Source: JAFAGO01 sp031987605
GTDB lineage: Bacteria; Bacteroidota; Bacteroidia; Flavobacteriales; Weeksellaceae
Assembly (NCBI GenBank): GCA_031987605.1
Contig: DALZZF010000002.1
Span: 1 to 64,000 of the forward strand
Reading direction: 5' to 3'
Length of the DNA stretch: 64,000 nucleotides
Both the position numbers and the translations under genes were made by a program. Each line of letters begins with the position of its first letter. Within the stretch, counting starts at the first letter, position 1. Positions 52,703 through 60,914 of the stretch are shown here, piece by piece. The notes under the pieces were generated by a model. The model did not search any database. It was not told the origin of the DNA and worked only from the letters and a program-made list of their open reading frames with translations.

Positions 52703-53173
52703 ATGAAAACACAACCCAATGTCGGTTATCATTTAGATGAAATCGATAAACAAATTATCTATATGTTGATGGACAATGCCAAAACATCATTGGCGTTGAT
52801 TTCCAAGAATGTAGGGATTTCTACAACCGCTGTTCACCAGCGCATTAAAAAACTCGAACAGGCAGGAATTATCGAAAATTCGATTTCCTTTTTAAATCCA
52901 AAAAAAATTGGATACAAAGTGGTATCCTATATCGGGGTTTTCCTCGATCAGCCGAGCCATTATCAGGATGCGATTAAAGCGTTGCAGGATATTAATGAAG
53001 TGGTGGAAGCCCATTACACCACGGGAAATTATACGATTTTCCTTAAAGTTCTCTGTAAAGACAACGACCATTTAATGAAGATTTTGAATAAAATCCAGAA
53101 GTTTAAAGGGGTAACCAGAACGGAAACTTTTATCTCTTTGGAACAAAGCATTGGTCGCCAATTAAAAGTCTGA
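52703..53173 (+). CDS. Lrp/AsnC-family transcriptional regulator
   Basis: 156 residues. N-terminal helix-turn-helix (LDEIDKQIIYMLMDNAKTSLALISKNVGISTTAVHQRIKKLEQAGII), C-terminal ligand-binding RAM domain (VEAHYTTGNYTIFLKVLC). The ATG at MKTQPNVGYHLDE is preferred to a TTG three codons earlier. Probably senses amino acids. Four nt separate it from deoC, so they may be co-transcribed. Confidence 0.9.
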   Translation: MKTQPNVGYHLDEIDKQIIYMLMDNAKTSLALISKNVGISTTAVHQRIKKLEQAGIIENSISFLNPKKIGYKVVSYIGVFLDQPSHYQDAIKALQDINEVVEAHYTTGNYTIFLKVLCKDNDHLMKILNKIQKFKGVTRTETFISLEQSIGRQLKV

Positions 53174-53177
53174 TAAT

Positions 53178-53927
53178 ATGATTCCCGTTAAAAATTACCT
53201 TGATTCCACGTATTTGAAAACTCCAGAACAAGCCGGAATTTCCGAAGAAGAAACCATTTCCAAAGTGAAAGATTTGGTTCAAGAAGCGATTGAAAACCAC
53301 TTTTTTGCCGTCATGATTCGTCCTGATTATGTGAAATTGGTGAGAACGATGATTGATGAGCAAAAAGCCAATGTGAAATTGGGTACGGTAATCGGTTTTC
53401 ATGAAGGGACTAAATCCGTTCAGGAAAAACTTGCAGAAGCACAGAAAGCCATTGATGATGGAGCAGATGAACTGGATTTTGTGATTAATTTCCGGGCATA
53501 TCTTGCAGGAGATTTGGAGCAAGTTCAACAAGAAGTGGAGGAATGCACCGCATTAGCATTGGAAAATGGTAAAATTGCAAAATGGATTATTGAAATTGCG
53601 GCATTGAATAATGAGCAGATTGCAGATGTAACCTCCAAAATTTCACATTGGGTAACCGCCCGTTTTCCGGAAAATGTGGAAAGAGTTTTTGTGAAATCTT
53701 CTACCGGTTTTTATAAAACTGAAGATGGAAAACCCAACGGAGCAACTGTGAAAGGCATTAAAATTATGCTGGAAAATGCAGGAAAACTTCCTGTAAAAGC
53801 AGCAGGTGGAGTACGGACACCAGAGGAAGCGATTGAAATGATTACACTTGGGGTAAAAAGAATCGGAACTTCTTCTGCGAAAGCATTAGCCGGACTTTCA
53901 TCAGCCTCTGATAAAAGCAGTTATTGA
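53178..53927 (+). CDS. deoC: Deoxyribose-phosphate aldolase
   Basis: 249 residues. Class I aldolase: cleaves 2-deoxyribose 5-phosphate into acetaldehyde and glyceraldehyde 3-phosphate in nucleoside salvage. The Schiff-base lysine is in RVFVKSSTGFY (near 176); DGADELDFVINF and VKAAGGVRTPEEA are further motifs. The N-terminal MIPVKNYLDSTYLKTPEQAG is typical. Downstream terminator present. Confidence 0.94.
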   Translation: MIPVKNYLDSTYLKTPEQAGISEEETISKVKDLVQEAIENHFFAVMIRPDYVKLVRTMIDEQKANVKLGTVIGFHEGTKSVQEKLAEAQKAIDDGADELDFVINFRAYLAGDLEQVQQEVEECTALALENGKIAKWIIEIAALNNEQIADVTSKISHWVTARFPENVERVFVKSSTGFYKTEDGKPNGATVKGIKIMLENAGKLPVKAAGGVRTPEEAIEMITLGVKRIGTSSAKALAGLSSASDKSSY

Positions 53928-53952
53928 GTTTAACTGATTTGAAAATAAACCG

Positions 53953-53982
53953 AAAAGACCGTCAGAAATGATGGTCTTTTTT
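53953..53982. terminator. Bidirectional terminator
   Basis: AAAGACCGTC/GATGGTCTTT stem with one G-U pair, loop AGAAAT, T-run; between deoC and the converging HAD gene. Confidence 0.85.
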
Positions 53983-54643
53983 ATGTGAAATAAGATTGAA
54001 TTTTTTCCAGTCGCAACTCTTTAAAATCATCGGCGACGATATTTGCAAGCGAATAATCCTGCATTTCGGAATGAGCACTTCTGTAGCCAGCACAAAAAAT
54101 TCCGGCTCGGTTTGCCGCCAGAATTCCGTTGGTTGAATCTTCTATAACCATGCAGTTTTCTCTGGGTTCATCCGAAATTTCGGCAGCAAGAATAAAAATT
54201 TCAGGATGTGGTTTGGATTCTTTTAAAGAAGCGCCGCTGATTTTTCCCATAAAATAAGGTTCGAGACCGAAGCGTTCAAAAACCCAGTTAATCGTGTTGA
54301 GATGGGCAGAAGATGCTAAAACCAGTTTAATCCCGTTTTCAAAATAATGCTGAATCAGGGGCAATACACCCGGAATTAAATCAAAATCCGGATCGTGATC
54401 GAACAGTTGTTTAAAATATTTCCGTTTGATACTTGCGATTTCATCCGCACTTTCTGTCAGATTAAAATTTTCGATGAGGGTAGTGCACGCTTTTTGGGTG
54501 GAAAATCCGGTGAAGCTGGCGTATAATTCATCAGAAACATTAATTCCTAAATCATCAAAAGTTTTAAAGTAAGCTTTTCGGTGGAGCGGTTCGGTATCCA
54601 CAATTACGCCGTCCATATCGAATAATACTGCATGTAATGGCAT
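53981..54643 (-). CDS. HAD hydrolase, beta-phosphoglucomutase-like
   Basis: 220 residues. Motif I LFDMDGVIVDTEP (residues 7-19), motif II LVLASSAH, motif III lysine in SGASLKESKPHPEIF, motif IV MVIEDSTNGILAA. The cap between 20 and 85 is of the helical PgmB type. Sugar phosphate phosphatase or phosphomutase; cannot be narrowed. Confidence 0.87.
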   Translation of the reverse strand: MPLHAVLFDMDGVIVDTEPLHRKAYFKTFDDLGINVSDELYASFTGFSTQKACTTLIENFNLTESADEIASIKRKYFKQLFDHDPDFDLIPGVLPLIQHYFENGIKLVLASSAHLNTINWVFERFGLEPYFMGKISGASLKESKPHPEIFILAAEISDEPRENCMVIEDSTNGILAANRAGIFCAGYRSAHSEMQDYSLANIVADDFKELRLEKIQSYFT

Positions 54644-54658
54644 TCTGCATATTTTTTA

Positions 54659-54666
54659 CAAAGATA
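54659..54666 (-). promoter_or_regulatory. Promoter -7 element for the HAD gene
   Basis: Reverse strand TATCTTTG matches TAnnTTTG, 15 nt before the ATG. Confidence 0.5.
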
Positions 54667-54688
54667 AATATTGCAATTTAAACCATTG

Positions 54689-55270
54689 TTATATCAGCGA
54701 AATAATCCATTTTGAAAGTACTTCCGCAGCGATAATTAAAACCGAAAAAATAAGATAATGCTGTAACTTTTTTACATTTGTTGCTGTTCGGAATCCATTG
54801 ACCATCAAGGTGATACTATATGCTAAAAGCAAAATTACGACACTGCTGAATATCAGTAATACCAGTACATCAAAAGTGGGAAGATTTAGATGCTGAATAT
54901 CTTTCATATTGTCCAGAATTTTCAGCATTACGGATTTTACCAGAGGGATTTCTGCCAATGGAACCGTAATATAAATCGGAATTCTGGAGATAAATGCCGT
55001 ATTCATAATATCGATCATTCTCGTTTTCGGATTGATGATTTTTCCGAAGGCGAAAAATATCAGGCAAATCACAATTACATTAATTGTATTGGCTGTAAAT
55101 GCCTGTGAAAAGAGAATATCAGGAAATTCGTGCGCATCAAAAATTCCATCGTAAATCATTTCGAAACGATAAGAAAGATAGCAGCCTATAATAAAACTGA
55201 CGATTCCCAAAAGCAAAAGTATTTTATCTGCAATGGTTTTGAAGGGGTTGATTACAATATTCCAGTTCAT
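54689..55270 (-). CDS. Yip1-like membrane protein
   Basis: 193 residues with about five membrane segments (19-37, 60-76, 88-108, 133-158, 168-192). The start WNIVINPFKTIADKI (a P-F-x-T motif after the N-terminus) fits Yip1-domain proteins. Last gene of a three-gene unit after the DUF2089 and PH-domain genes; function unknown, possibly membrane or envelope homeostasis. Confidence 0.65.
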   Translation of the reverse strand: MNWNIVINPFKTIADKILLLLGIVSFIIGCYLSYRFEMIYDGIFDAHEFPDILFSQAFTANTINVIVICLIFFAFGKIINPKTRMIDIMNTAFISRIPIYITVPLAEIPLVKSVMLKILDNMKDIQHLNLPTFDVLVLLIFSSVVILLLAYSITLMVNGFRTATNVKKLQHYLIFSVLIIAAEVLSKWIISLI

Positions 55271-55273
55271 AGC

Positions 55274-55705
55274 TTATTCTTTTACAATAATATTTGGGTT
55301 AATGCTGAGCAAGGTTTTTTTGAATTCGTCATAATTTTTTGGAGTAATGATGATGAAATTTCCGACAGGCCAGTAAATTTCCACTCTTCCGAAAATACTT
55401 GGTGCCGGTGAAGCCAGAGGATTCCCTGTTTTTTCGATTCTGGTAATATGATGAATGTTGATTTTCTGGGTGCCAAAAATTCCGTTACTGACGTACAAAA
55501 AGTTTTGATCTGCGGAATACTTAATCCCGAAAAAGGTATAATTAATGAAAATAAACAATACAATTCCCAAGATGATGGCTCCGTATTTTTGATCTGCAAC
55601 ACCTGCATAGACTGTATAAATAGAAATTGCATTTAATGGGAGCAGCAGTTCCCAGCCAATTTTCGGAGGGATGTTTTTTCTTATGGTGATTTCTTTATTC
55701 ATCAT
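55274..55705 (-). CDS. Bacterial PH-domain membrane protein
   Basis: 143 residues: two hydrophobic segments (about 15-36 and 42-62), then a beta-rich part (GIKYSADQNFLYVSNGIFGTQKINIHHITRIEKT, VEIYWPVGNFIIITPKNYDEFKKTLLSINP) with the strand order of bacterial PH domains. Overlaps the upstream DUF2089 gene by 11 nt. Confidence 0.72.
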   Translation of the reverse strand: MMNKEITIRKNIPPKIGWELLLPLNAISIYTVYAGVADQKYGAIILGIVLFIFINYTFFGIKYSADQNFLYVSNGIFGTQKINIHHITRIEKTGNPLASPAPSIFGRVEIYWPVGNFIIITPKNYDEFKKTLLSINPNIIVKE

Positions 55706-55967
55706 TTTTCAAAATTTTAATTTTTTCAATCAGATCATCCATTTTGTTTCGCATGGTCGGGTAGGAAAGCGATGCCTGTTTTGCCATTTCTTTAATACTT
55801 CCGCTGGAAAGGAAAAAATTCAGGATGAAATCCTGTTCCTCCTGAGATAAGTGAAGCAATAAAGGGAGATTGTAATTTCCCGTCACTTCGGTATTGCAGT
55901 TGCTGCATTTCAACTGGCTGACGTTCAGTGTATTTTCGCAGCTTGGACAAAGAATGGGGAGTTTCAT
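55695..55967 (-). CDS. DUF2089-family zinc-ribbon regulator
   Basis: 90 residues. Zinc ribbon from C7, C10, C21, C24 (CPSC...CSNC), then helices with LSQEEQDFILNFFLSSGSIKEMAKQASLSYPTMRNKMDDLIEKI, a helix-turn-helix resembling sigma-region 4. Likely a small DNA-binding regulator of its own operon with the PH and Yip1-like genes. Confidence 0.8.
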   Translation of the reverse strand: MKLPILCPSCENTLNVSQLKCSNCNTEVTGNYNLPLLLHLSQEEQDFILNFFLSSGSIKEMAKQASLSYPTMRNKMDDLIEKIKILKNDE

Positions 55968-56231
55968 TTTAAAATGATATTTAATTTAATTAAAAAATTA
56001 TTGTATAAAATTAAAATTTATTTTAATAATATGCAAATTTTATTAGTGAAATTGAAGAAGTTTTTTTGTGCATTTTTCATTTTCGGCAACCTATTTTTTT
56101 TTAAATTCAAACTATTGAATTTCAGAATCTTTGTGGATAATTTATGAAAAAATTAACCGTTTTTAAGTTTTCGGTACGTTTTTTATTATTAAATTTGAGA
56201 ATATTAACTTTTTAATTTAATTCATCCAACT

Positions 56232-56714
56232 ATGAAAAAAACAATTGCAATGGCTGCACTGGCACTAATGGTGTCTTTTGGGGCTGTTTCCTGTAAGAAA
56301 AAAGTATCTGATGCCGATCTTTTAACCAAAGCAACTGCTGTTGTAGCAACTAATCCAACTGCTTCTGTTGAAGTAAAAGACGGTGTTGCTCATCTTAGCG
56401 GAACTTTCGCTACTGAAGCCGATAAAACTGCTGCCATCACTTCTTTGAAAGCAATTGAAGGCGTAAAAGATGTTATGGATATGGCTACTGTTGCACCAGT
56501 TGCACCGGAAGTGGTTACTACTTCTGCTGTGGATCCTGCGGTTCAGCAAAAAGTAACCGATGCTTTGAAAGATTTCCCTTCCGTAAAAGTTGAAGTGGTA
56601 AACGGTGAACTTACGCTTACCGGAAATGTATCGCCGGTACAGGCAAGAAAAATCAAAGAATCAGTAGATGCTTTGAAAGTAGGAAAAGTAAACTTTAATT
56701 ATACTGTAAAATAA
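56232..56714 (+). CDS. Lipoprotein with two BON-like domains
   Basis: 160 residues. Lipoprotein signal with C21 (GAVSCKKK). Two copies of a BON-like pattern follow: VEVKDGVAHLSGTFATEADKTAAITSLKAIEGVKDV (47-82) and VKVEVVNGELTLTGNVSPVQARKIKESVDAL (124-154). BON domains attach to phospholipid membranes. Followed after 5 nt by an SH3b-domain gene. Confidence 0.85.
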   Translation: MKKTIAMAALALMVSFGAVSCKKKVSDADLLTKATAVVATNPTASVEVKDGVAHLSGTFATEADKTAAITSLKAIEGVKDVMDMATVAPVAPEVVTTSAVDPAVQQKVTDALKDFPSVKVEVVNGELTLTGNVSPVQARKIKESVDALKVGKVNFNYTVK

Positions 56715-56719
56715 GTAAA

Positions 56720-57139
56720 ATGAGTGCATTACAAGATAAATACGCAAGTGTAATCGCTGCAGCACAGTCTGTAGGAGTTTCAGATCTTCAGGTAAAAGAG
56801 CAGGACGGAATTCTTTATGTTTCCGGAAATGCAGCCAACACCGCTACAAAAGATGCGGTTTGGAACGCTTTGGGAGCAATTGATTCCACTTATTCCGCAT
56901 CCGACATCAATATTGATGTGCAGGTTGCAGGTCTTGCAGCAGGAGCACCACTTACCGTGATTACCGATGCCACAAACCTGAACATCAGACAGGAACCTTC
57001 CACAGAAGCGGCAATCGTAGGGAAAGCGGCAAAAGGCGAAACCGTAACTTTGGTGGAGCAGTCTTCTGACGAATGGTGGAAAGTTAAAACAACTGATGGC
57101 GAAGAAGGATATGCTTACGCAAGATACCTGAAAGCTTAA
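56720..57139 (+). CDS. BON-like plus SH3b-domain protein
   Basis: 139 residues. The N-terminal half (SDLQVKEQDGILYVSGNAANTATKDAVWNALGAI) looks BON-like; the C-terminal half (TDATNLNIRQEPSTEAAIVGKAAKGETVTLVEQSSDEWWKVKTTDGEEGYAYARYLKA) is a bacterial SH3 domain (SH3_3). There is no signal peptide or membrane segment, unusual for SH3b, which normally binds cell wall outside. Co-transcribed with the BON lipoprotein. Confidence 0.82.
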   Translation: MSALQDKYASVIAAAQSVGVSDLQVKEQDGILYVSGNAANTATKDAVWNALGAIDSTYSASDINIDVQVAGLAAGAPLTVITDATNLNIRQEPSTEAAIVGKAAKGETVTLVEQSSDEWWKVKTTDGEEGYAYARYLKA

Positions 57140-57157
57140 TTTTTTGAAATATATGGT

Positions 57158-57188
57158 AAAGGCTTCTGAACATTCAGAGGTCTTTTTT
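57158..57188 (+). terminator. Rho-independent terminator
   Basis: AAGGCTTCTGA/TCAGAGGTCTT stem with imperfect pairs, loop ACAT, T-run. Ends the BON/SH3b unit. Confidence 0.75.
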
Positions 57189-57264
57189 GTTTTTCAGAAT
57201 TCATAAAAATAGAAAATAAAACCAAAAAACATATATTTGTAGTTGAAGTAAGAAACTAAACAAT

Positions 57265-58692
57265 ATGAATTTTAAAACCGCAAAGATAATCACGCTGGTT
57301 ACAGTACTGATTGCAGCCGTTGTTCACGGGATTAATTATTTCAGTCCTCTTTCCAATACCATTATCATTGCCGTAAATATTCTCTTCGCATTAGGTTTAG
57401 TGCTGTATGCTCTCTACAAAAAACACCTCACCACCTGGATTTTAGTCAGTATTGTGATGGGAATTATCATTGGTCGGGATTTTCCGGGAGTTGCACTTTC
57501 ACTTCAACCATTAAGTCAGGGCTTTATAAAATTGGTAAAAACCATTGTCGGGCCTATTCTTTTTGCCACTTTGGTATATGGGATTGCAGGCCATTCGGAT
57601 TTGAAGCAAGTCGGAAGAATGGCTTGGAAATCCTTGTTGTATTTCTATACGGCCACTACTTTAGCGTTATTTATAGGTCTTGCAGCCATTAATATTTCAA
57701 AAGCCGGAGTCGGAATTGATGCATCAAAAATTCCACATCACGATCTTCCCACCCAAAATACTGTGAAAGAAGCCGATATGAAGGCACTTGAAAATATTCC
57801 GGAAGCCAACCACTGGATTTTTAAAACCACATCTTTTTTCAGAGATATTTTTCCCGAAAACATCATCAAATCTATTTATGAAAATCAGGTTTTGCAGATT
57901 GTGGTTTTTGCAGTGATTTTCGGAATCGGTTTGGCAAAACTTCCAGAAAACAAAAAGAGACCTTTGGTGGATTTAATGGACAGCCTTGCAGAAACCATGT
58001 TCAAATACACCCATATTATTATGTATTTTGCGCCCATTGGTGTTGGAGCAGCGATGGCGTATACAGTCGGACATATGGGAATTGATATTCTGAAATATCT
58101 GTTTCTCTTGCTTCTTACGTTGTATTGTGCGTTGATTGCTTTTATTCTGCTCGTTTTACTTCCGGTTGCGTTATACATTAAAATACCAATTCGTAAATTT
58201 TTTGATGCTATAAAAGAACCGGTTTCTATTGCATTCGCCACCACCAGTTCGGATGCGGCGCTTCCTGTAGTTATGCAGAATATGGAACGTTTTGGAGTAC
58301 CAAGAAAAATTGTTTCGTTTGTGGTTCCCACAGGATATAGTTTTAATCTGGATGGGACGACACTTTATCTTTCGCTTGCCTCAATTTTTGTGGCGCAGGC
58401 TGCGGGAATGCATCTTTCTTTTGGCCACCAGTTGCTCATTTGTCTCACCTTAATGATTACCAGTAAAGGTGTTGCCGCAATTCCGCGCGCATCACTGATA
58501 ATTCTTATTGCTACTGCAGATCAGTTCGGACTGCCGCTGTTTATTATCGCCGCGATTTTAGGAATTGATGAGTTAATGGATATGGGAAGAACTTCGGTAA
58601 ATGTAATCGGGAACTGCCTTGCATCCTGTGTTATTGCAAAATGGGAAGGCGAATTCGATATGGAAAAAGCCCATAATTTTGTGGAGGAATAA
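57265..58692 (+). CDS. Dicarboxylate/amino acid:cation symporter
   Basis: 475 residues, DAACS (SDF) family, inner membrane. Eight or more helices plus the two re-entrant loops: AFATTSSDAALPVVM (HP1, serine-rich, near 322) and SKGVAAIPRASLII (HP2). SFNLDGTTLYLSLASIFVAQ is the NMDGT-type cation site in TM7 (reads NLDGT), and GIDELMDMGRTSVNVIGN carries the D-x4-R-T-x3-N substrate site. The arginine suits C4-dicarboxylates or acidic amino acids. A DUF-type N-terminal extension of about 60 residues precedes the fold. Confidence 0.92.
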   Translation: MNFKTAKIITLVTVLIAAVVHGINYFSPLSNTIIIAVNILFALGLVLYALYKKHLTTWILVSIVMGIIIGRDFPGVALSLQPLSQGFIKLVKTIVGPILFATLVYGIAGHSDLKQVGRMAWKSLLYFYTATTLALFIGLAAINISKAGVGIDASKIPHHDLPTQNTVKEADMKALENIPEANHWIFKTTSFFRDIFPENIIKSIYENQVLQIVVFAVIFGIGLAKLPENKKRPLVDLMDSLAETMFKYTHIIMYFAPIGVGAAMAYTVGHMGIDILKYLFLLLLTLYCALIAFILLVLLPVALYIKIPIRKFFDAIKEPVSIAFATTSSDAALPVVMQNMERFGVPRKIVSFVVPTGYSFNLDGTTLYLSLASIFVAQAAGMHLSFGHQLLICLTLMITSKGVAAIPRASLIILIATADQFGLPLFIIAAILGIDELMDMGRTSVNVIGNCLASCVIAKWEGEFDMEKAHNFVEE

Positions 58693-58695
58693 TGA

Positions 58696-59637
58696 CTATT
58701 TAAGTTGAAGATTCTTTCCGAGGATTTCGATATTTCGTTTCAGACCGGCAAATTTTGTCCGTTTTACAGGCGATTTTTTGAAGATTTCTGAAAAAAGTTC
58801 TGGGGTAATTTCTTCCCAGTCTTCACGCTTGAAATTTTTCAGAAAATGGTTGGGCTGAAATTTTGGCTGTAAATTTGGCACCGAAAACCGATTCCATGGG
58901 CAAACATCTTGGCAAATGTCGCAGCCAAACATCCAATCTTCCATTTTATCCTGAAAATAATCGGGAATTTCATTTTTCAATTCAATAGTTGCGTAGGAAA
59001 TACATTTACTGCCATCCACAATTTTATCGGAAACAATAGCGTTTGTCGGGCAAGCATCAATGCATTTCCGGCAGGATCCGCAATGGCTGCTGGTTTCATG
59101 ATCGTACACCAGATCCAGATCGCAGATAATTTCTGCAAGAAAGAAAAAGGAACCTTTCTGTTTGGAAATCAGATTCGCATTTTTACCGATCCATCCCAAA
59201 CCTGACTTTTTTGCCCAGCTCCTTTCCAGAACCGGTGCAGAATCCACAAAAATCCTAAATCCGAAGTTTCCGATTTCATCACAAATTTCGGCCAGCATTT
59301 CTTTCAGTATCTCTTTGATTACTTCGTGATAATCTTCACCGTATGCGTATTTGGAAATTTTCAGATTATCAAAGGTTGAGATTTCTTCTTTGGGAAAATA
59401 ATTGTACATCAAAGAAATTACGGATTTGGAACCTTCAACCAAAAGGCGCGGATCAAGCCTTTTGTCGAAATAATTTTCCATATACTTCATTTCGCCGTTG
59501 TACTGCTTGTTGAGCCAGCGTTCAAGATGCGGAGCTTCTTCTTCTAAAAAATCTGCACGCGAAATTCCACAGCCGTCAAAACCAAACTTTTGGGCTTTAT
59601 TTTTAATTAAAATGCTATATTTTTCTGCGGTAATCAT
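58696..59637 (-). CDS. queG: Epoxyqueuosine reductase
   Basis: 313 residues. Final step of queuosine synthesis in tRNA; cobalamin and two [4Fe-4S] clusters. Cysteine motifs SSHCGSCRKCIDACPTNAI and FGCDICQDVCPWNRFS; ARADFLEEEAPHLERWL, YHEVIKEIL and VDSAPVLERSWAKKSGLGWIGKN carry the cobalamin site. The ATG at MITAEKYSILIK is chosen; an ATG eight codons upstream lies before a -7-type box (TAGTTTTG, 59657-59650) and would not be transcribed. Confidence 0.94.
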   Translation of the reverse strand: MITAEKYSILIKNKAQKFGFDGCGISRADFLEEEAPHLERWLNKQYNGEMKYMENYFDKRLDPRLLVEGSKSVISLMYNYFPKEEISTFDNLKISKYAYGEDYHEVIKEILKEMLAEICDEIGNFGFRIFVDSAPVLERSWAKKSGLGWIGKNANLISKQKGSFFFLAEIICDLDLVYDHETSSHCGSCRKCIDACPTNAIVSDKIVDGSKCISYATIELKNEIPDYFQDKMEDWMFGCDICQDVCPWNRFSVPNLQPKFQPNHFLKNFKREDWEEITPELFSEIFKKSPVKRTKFAGLKRNIEILGKNLQLK

Positions 59638-59646
59638 CGTAATTGA

Positions 59647-59676
59647 TTGCAAAACTAACATTATTTATTAAATTTG
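59647..59676 (+). promoter_or_regulatory. Promoter of the rhodanese gene
   Basis: TTG at 59647-59649, 19-nt spacer, TAAATTTG at 59669-59676. It overlaps the queG promoter on the other strand (minus TAGTTTTG at 59657-59650), so the two divergent genes share the same 30 bp. Confidence 0.75.
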
Positions 59677-59716
59677 TCTGAATTACAAAATTATCAATCT
59701 TAAAATCAAGAAAAAT

Positions 59717-60004
59717 ATGTCATTAATAGATGTTTTAAAATCAGGGAACTATACGCTGATTGATGTACGCGAGCCATTGGAACTGGAAGTGGATGGTTTT
59801 ATCGAAGGAGCAGGAAATATTCCCTTGGGTGAAGTGGATGAGCGCAAGGAAGAGATTCTTTCTATAGAAGGTCCCGTAGTTTTGTTCTGCAGAAGCGGAA
59901 ACAGAAGTGGAAAAGCCCTTGAATTTCTTACCGAAGAAGGATTAAAAGAGGGCTACAACGGTGGCGGTTGGGCTGAACTAAAAGAAACATTGGAGAGTCT
60001 GTAA
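59717..60004 (+). CDS. Rhodanese-domain protein
   Basis: 95 residues, single rhodanese domain. Active-site loop CRSGNRS with C58 (VVLFCRSGNRSGKAL); LIDVREPLELEVDGFIEGAGNIPLGEV is the CH2A-type motif. Likely sulfur transferase in the cytosol, of the GlpE/PspE size. Confidence 0.92.
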   Translation: MSLIDVLKSGNYTLIDVREPLELEVDGFIEGAGNIPLGEVDERKEEILSIEGPVVLFCRSGNRSGKALEFLTEEGLKEGYNGGGWAELKETLESL

Positions 60005-60044
60005 ATATCCGAAGTTTTATTAATTCGATTCATAAACAGTATAG

Positions 60045-60068
60045 AGGAGCAGTAATGTTCCTTTTTTT
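60045..60068 (+). terminator. Terminator of the rhodanese gene
   Basis: AGGAGCA/TGTTCCT stem with one G-U pair, loop GTAA, seven T. Confidence 0.82.
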
Positions 60069-60213
60069 ATTTTACGGTATTTAAGATTTCGGGTTTTGAG
60101 TATTTAAATTTTATTTCTTTTTGATATTTTGGATTGTTTTTTTTACATGTTGTGATTTGATAAACAGCCTGATAGAAGTTGTTTGTAAAGGTTTTAATGT
60201 GCGGAAATCCCGA

Positions 60214-60230
60214 TTTGGCACGATTTTTAC
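60214..60230 (+). promoter_or_regulatory. Possible sigma-54 promoter
   Basis: TTTGGCACGATTTTTAC fits TTGGCACG-N4-TTGC except for one base (TTAC). A start about 12 nt downstream would give a leader of about 24 nt before the outer-membrane protein ATG. No TAnnTTTG box is seen in this 260-bp spacer. Confidence 0.5.
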
Positions 60231-60265
60231 AAGTAACCATTCCGTAAATTGAAATATTTAGAATT

Positions 60266-60829
60266 ATGAATACAAAGAAAAAAGCCATCTTGGCTGCCGG
60301 GATTATTTCAGCTGGATTGGTAAGTGCACAAAGTGCAGATATGAGAAATATGTTAAAAGTTGGAGCCAACGTAGGTTTGGCTTTGCCTGCTGAAAATGCT
60401 TTCTGGGCTGCCGGTTTGGATGTTGCTTATCAAAATTTGGTAACGCCAGGTTTTGGTTTGGGTATTGCTACGGGTTATACTCAATATTTCGGGAAAGACA
60501 ATAATGGAAACGAAAACAACGATTTTGGTGTAGTACCTGTTGCCGCTTTGGTAAGAATTTATCCTAAGCAAACCGGTTTCTATCTGGGAACTGATCTTGG
60601 GTATGGATTTATTACAGGAAAAGACAAAGTGGCGGAAAACAGAGCTGTAGATCGTCCTGATGGTGGTTTCTATATTAAACCAGAAATAGGGTATCACAAC
60701 AGAGACTGGAATTTTGCAGTGCAATATCAGAAAGTTTTCACGGGAGACAAAGGTCAGATTGGGGATCAGAACTATAGTGCAGGAAACCTTGGTGCTGCCG
60801 TATCCTACAATATTCCTTTAGGAAAATAA
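60266..60829 (+). CDS. Outer-membrane beta-barrel protein
   Basis: 187 residues. Signal peptide KKAILAAGIISAGLVSAQ. Eight alternating strands typical of small OmpW/OmpA-like barrels (LKVGANVGLALP, GLGIATGYTQYFG, VVPVAALVRIYPKQTGFYLGTDLGYGF, GGFYIKPEIGYHNRDWNFAVQYQKVF, LGAAVSYNIPLGK). Role unknown. Confidence 0.82.
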   Translation: MNTKKKAILAAGIISAGLVSAQSADMRNMLKVGANVGLALPAENAFWAAGLDVAYQNLVTPGFGLGIATGYTQYFGKDNNGNENNDFGVVPVAALVRIYPKQTGFYLGTDLGYGFITGKDKVAENRAVDRPDGGFYIKPEIGYHNRDWNFAVQYQKVFTGDKGQIGDQNYSAGNLGAAVSYNIPLGK

Positions 60830-60862
60830 TCATTCGATCCACACCAGAAGTGTAAAAGCAAT

Positions 60863-60899
60863 AAAAAACTCTGCCGAAAGACAGAGTTTTATTTTTTAT
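60863..60899. terminator. Bidirectional terminator
   Basis: AAAACTCTG/CAGAGTTTT stem, loop CCGAAAGA, A-run before and T-run after; between the outer-membrane protein gene and tsf. Confidence 0.88.
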
Positions 60900-60914
60900 A
60901 GAAATTGATTAAGA

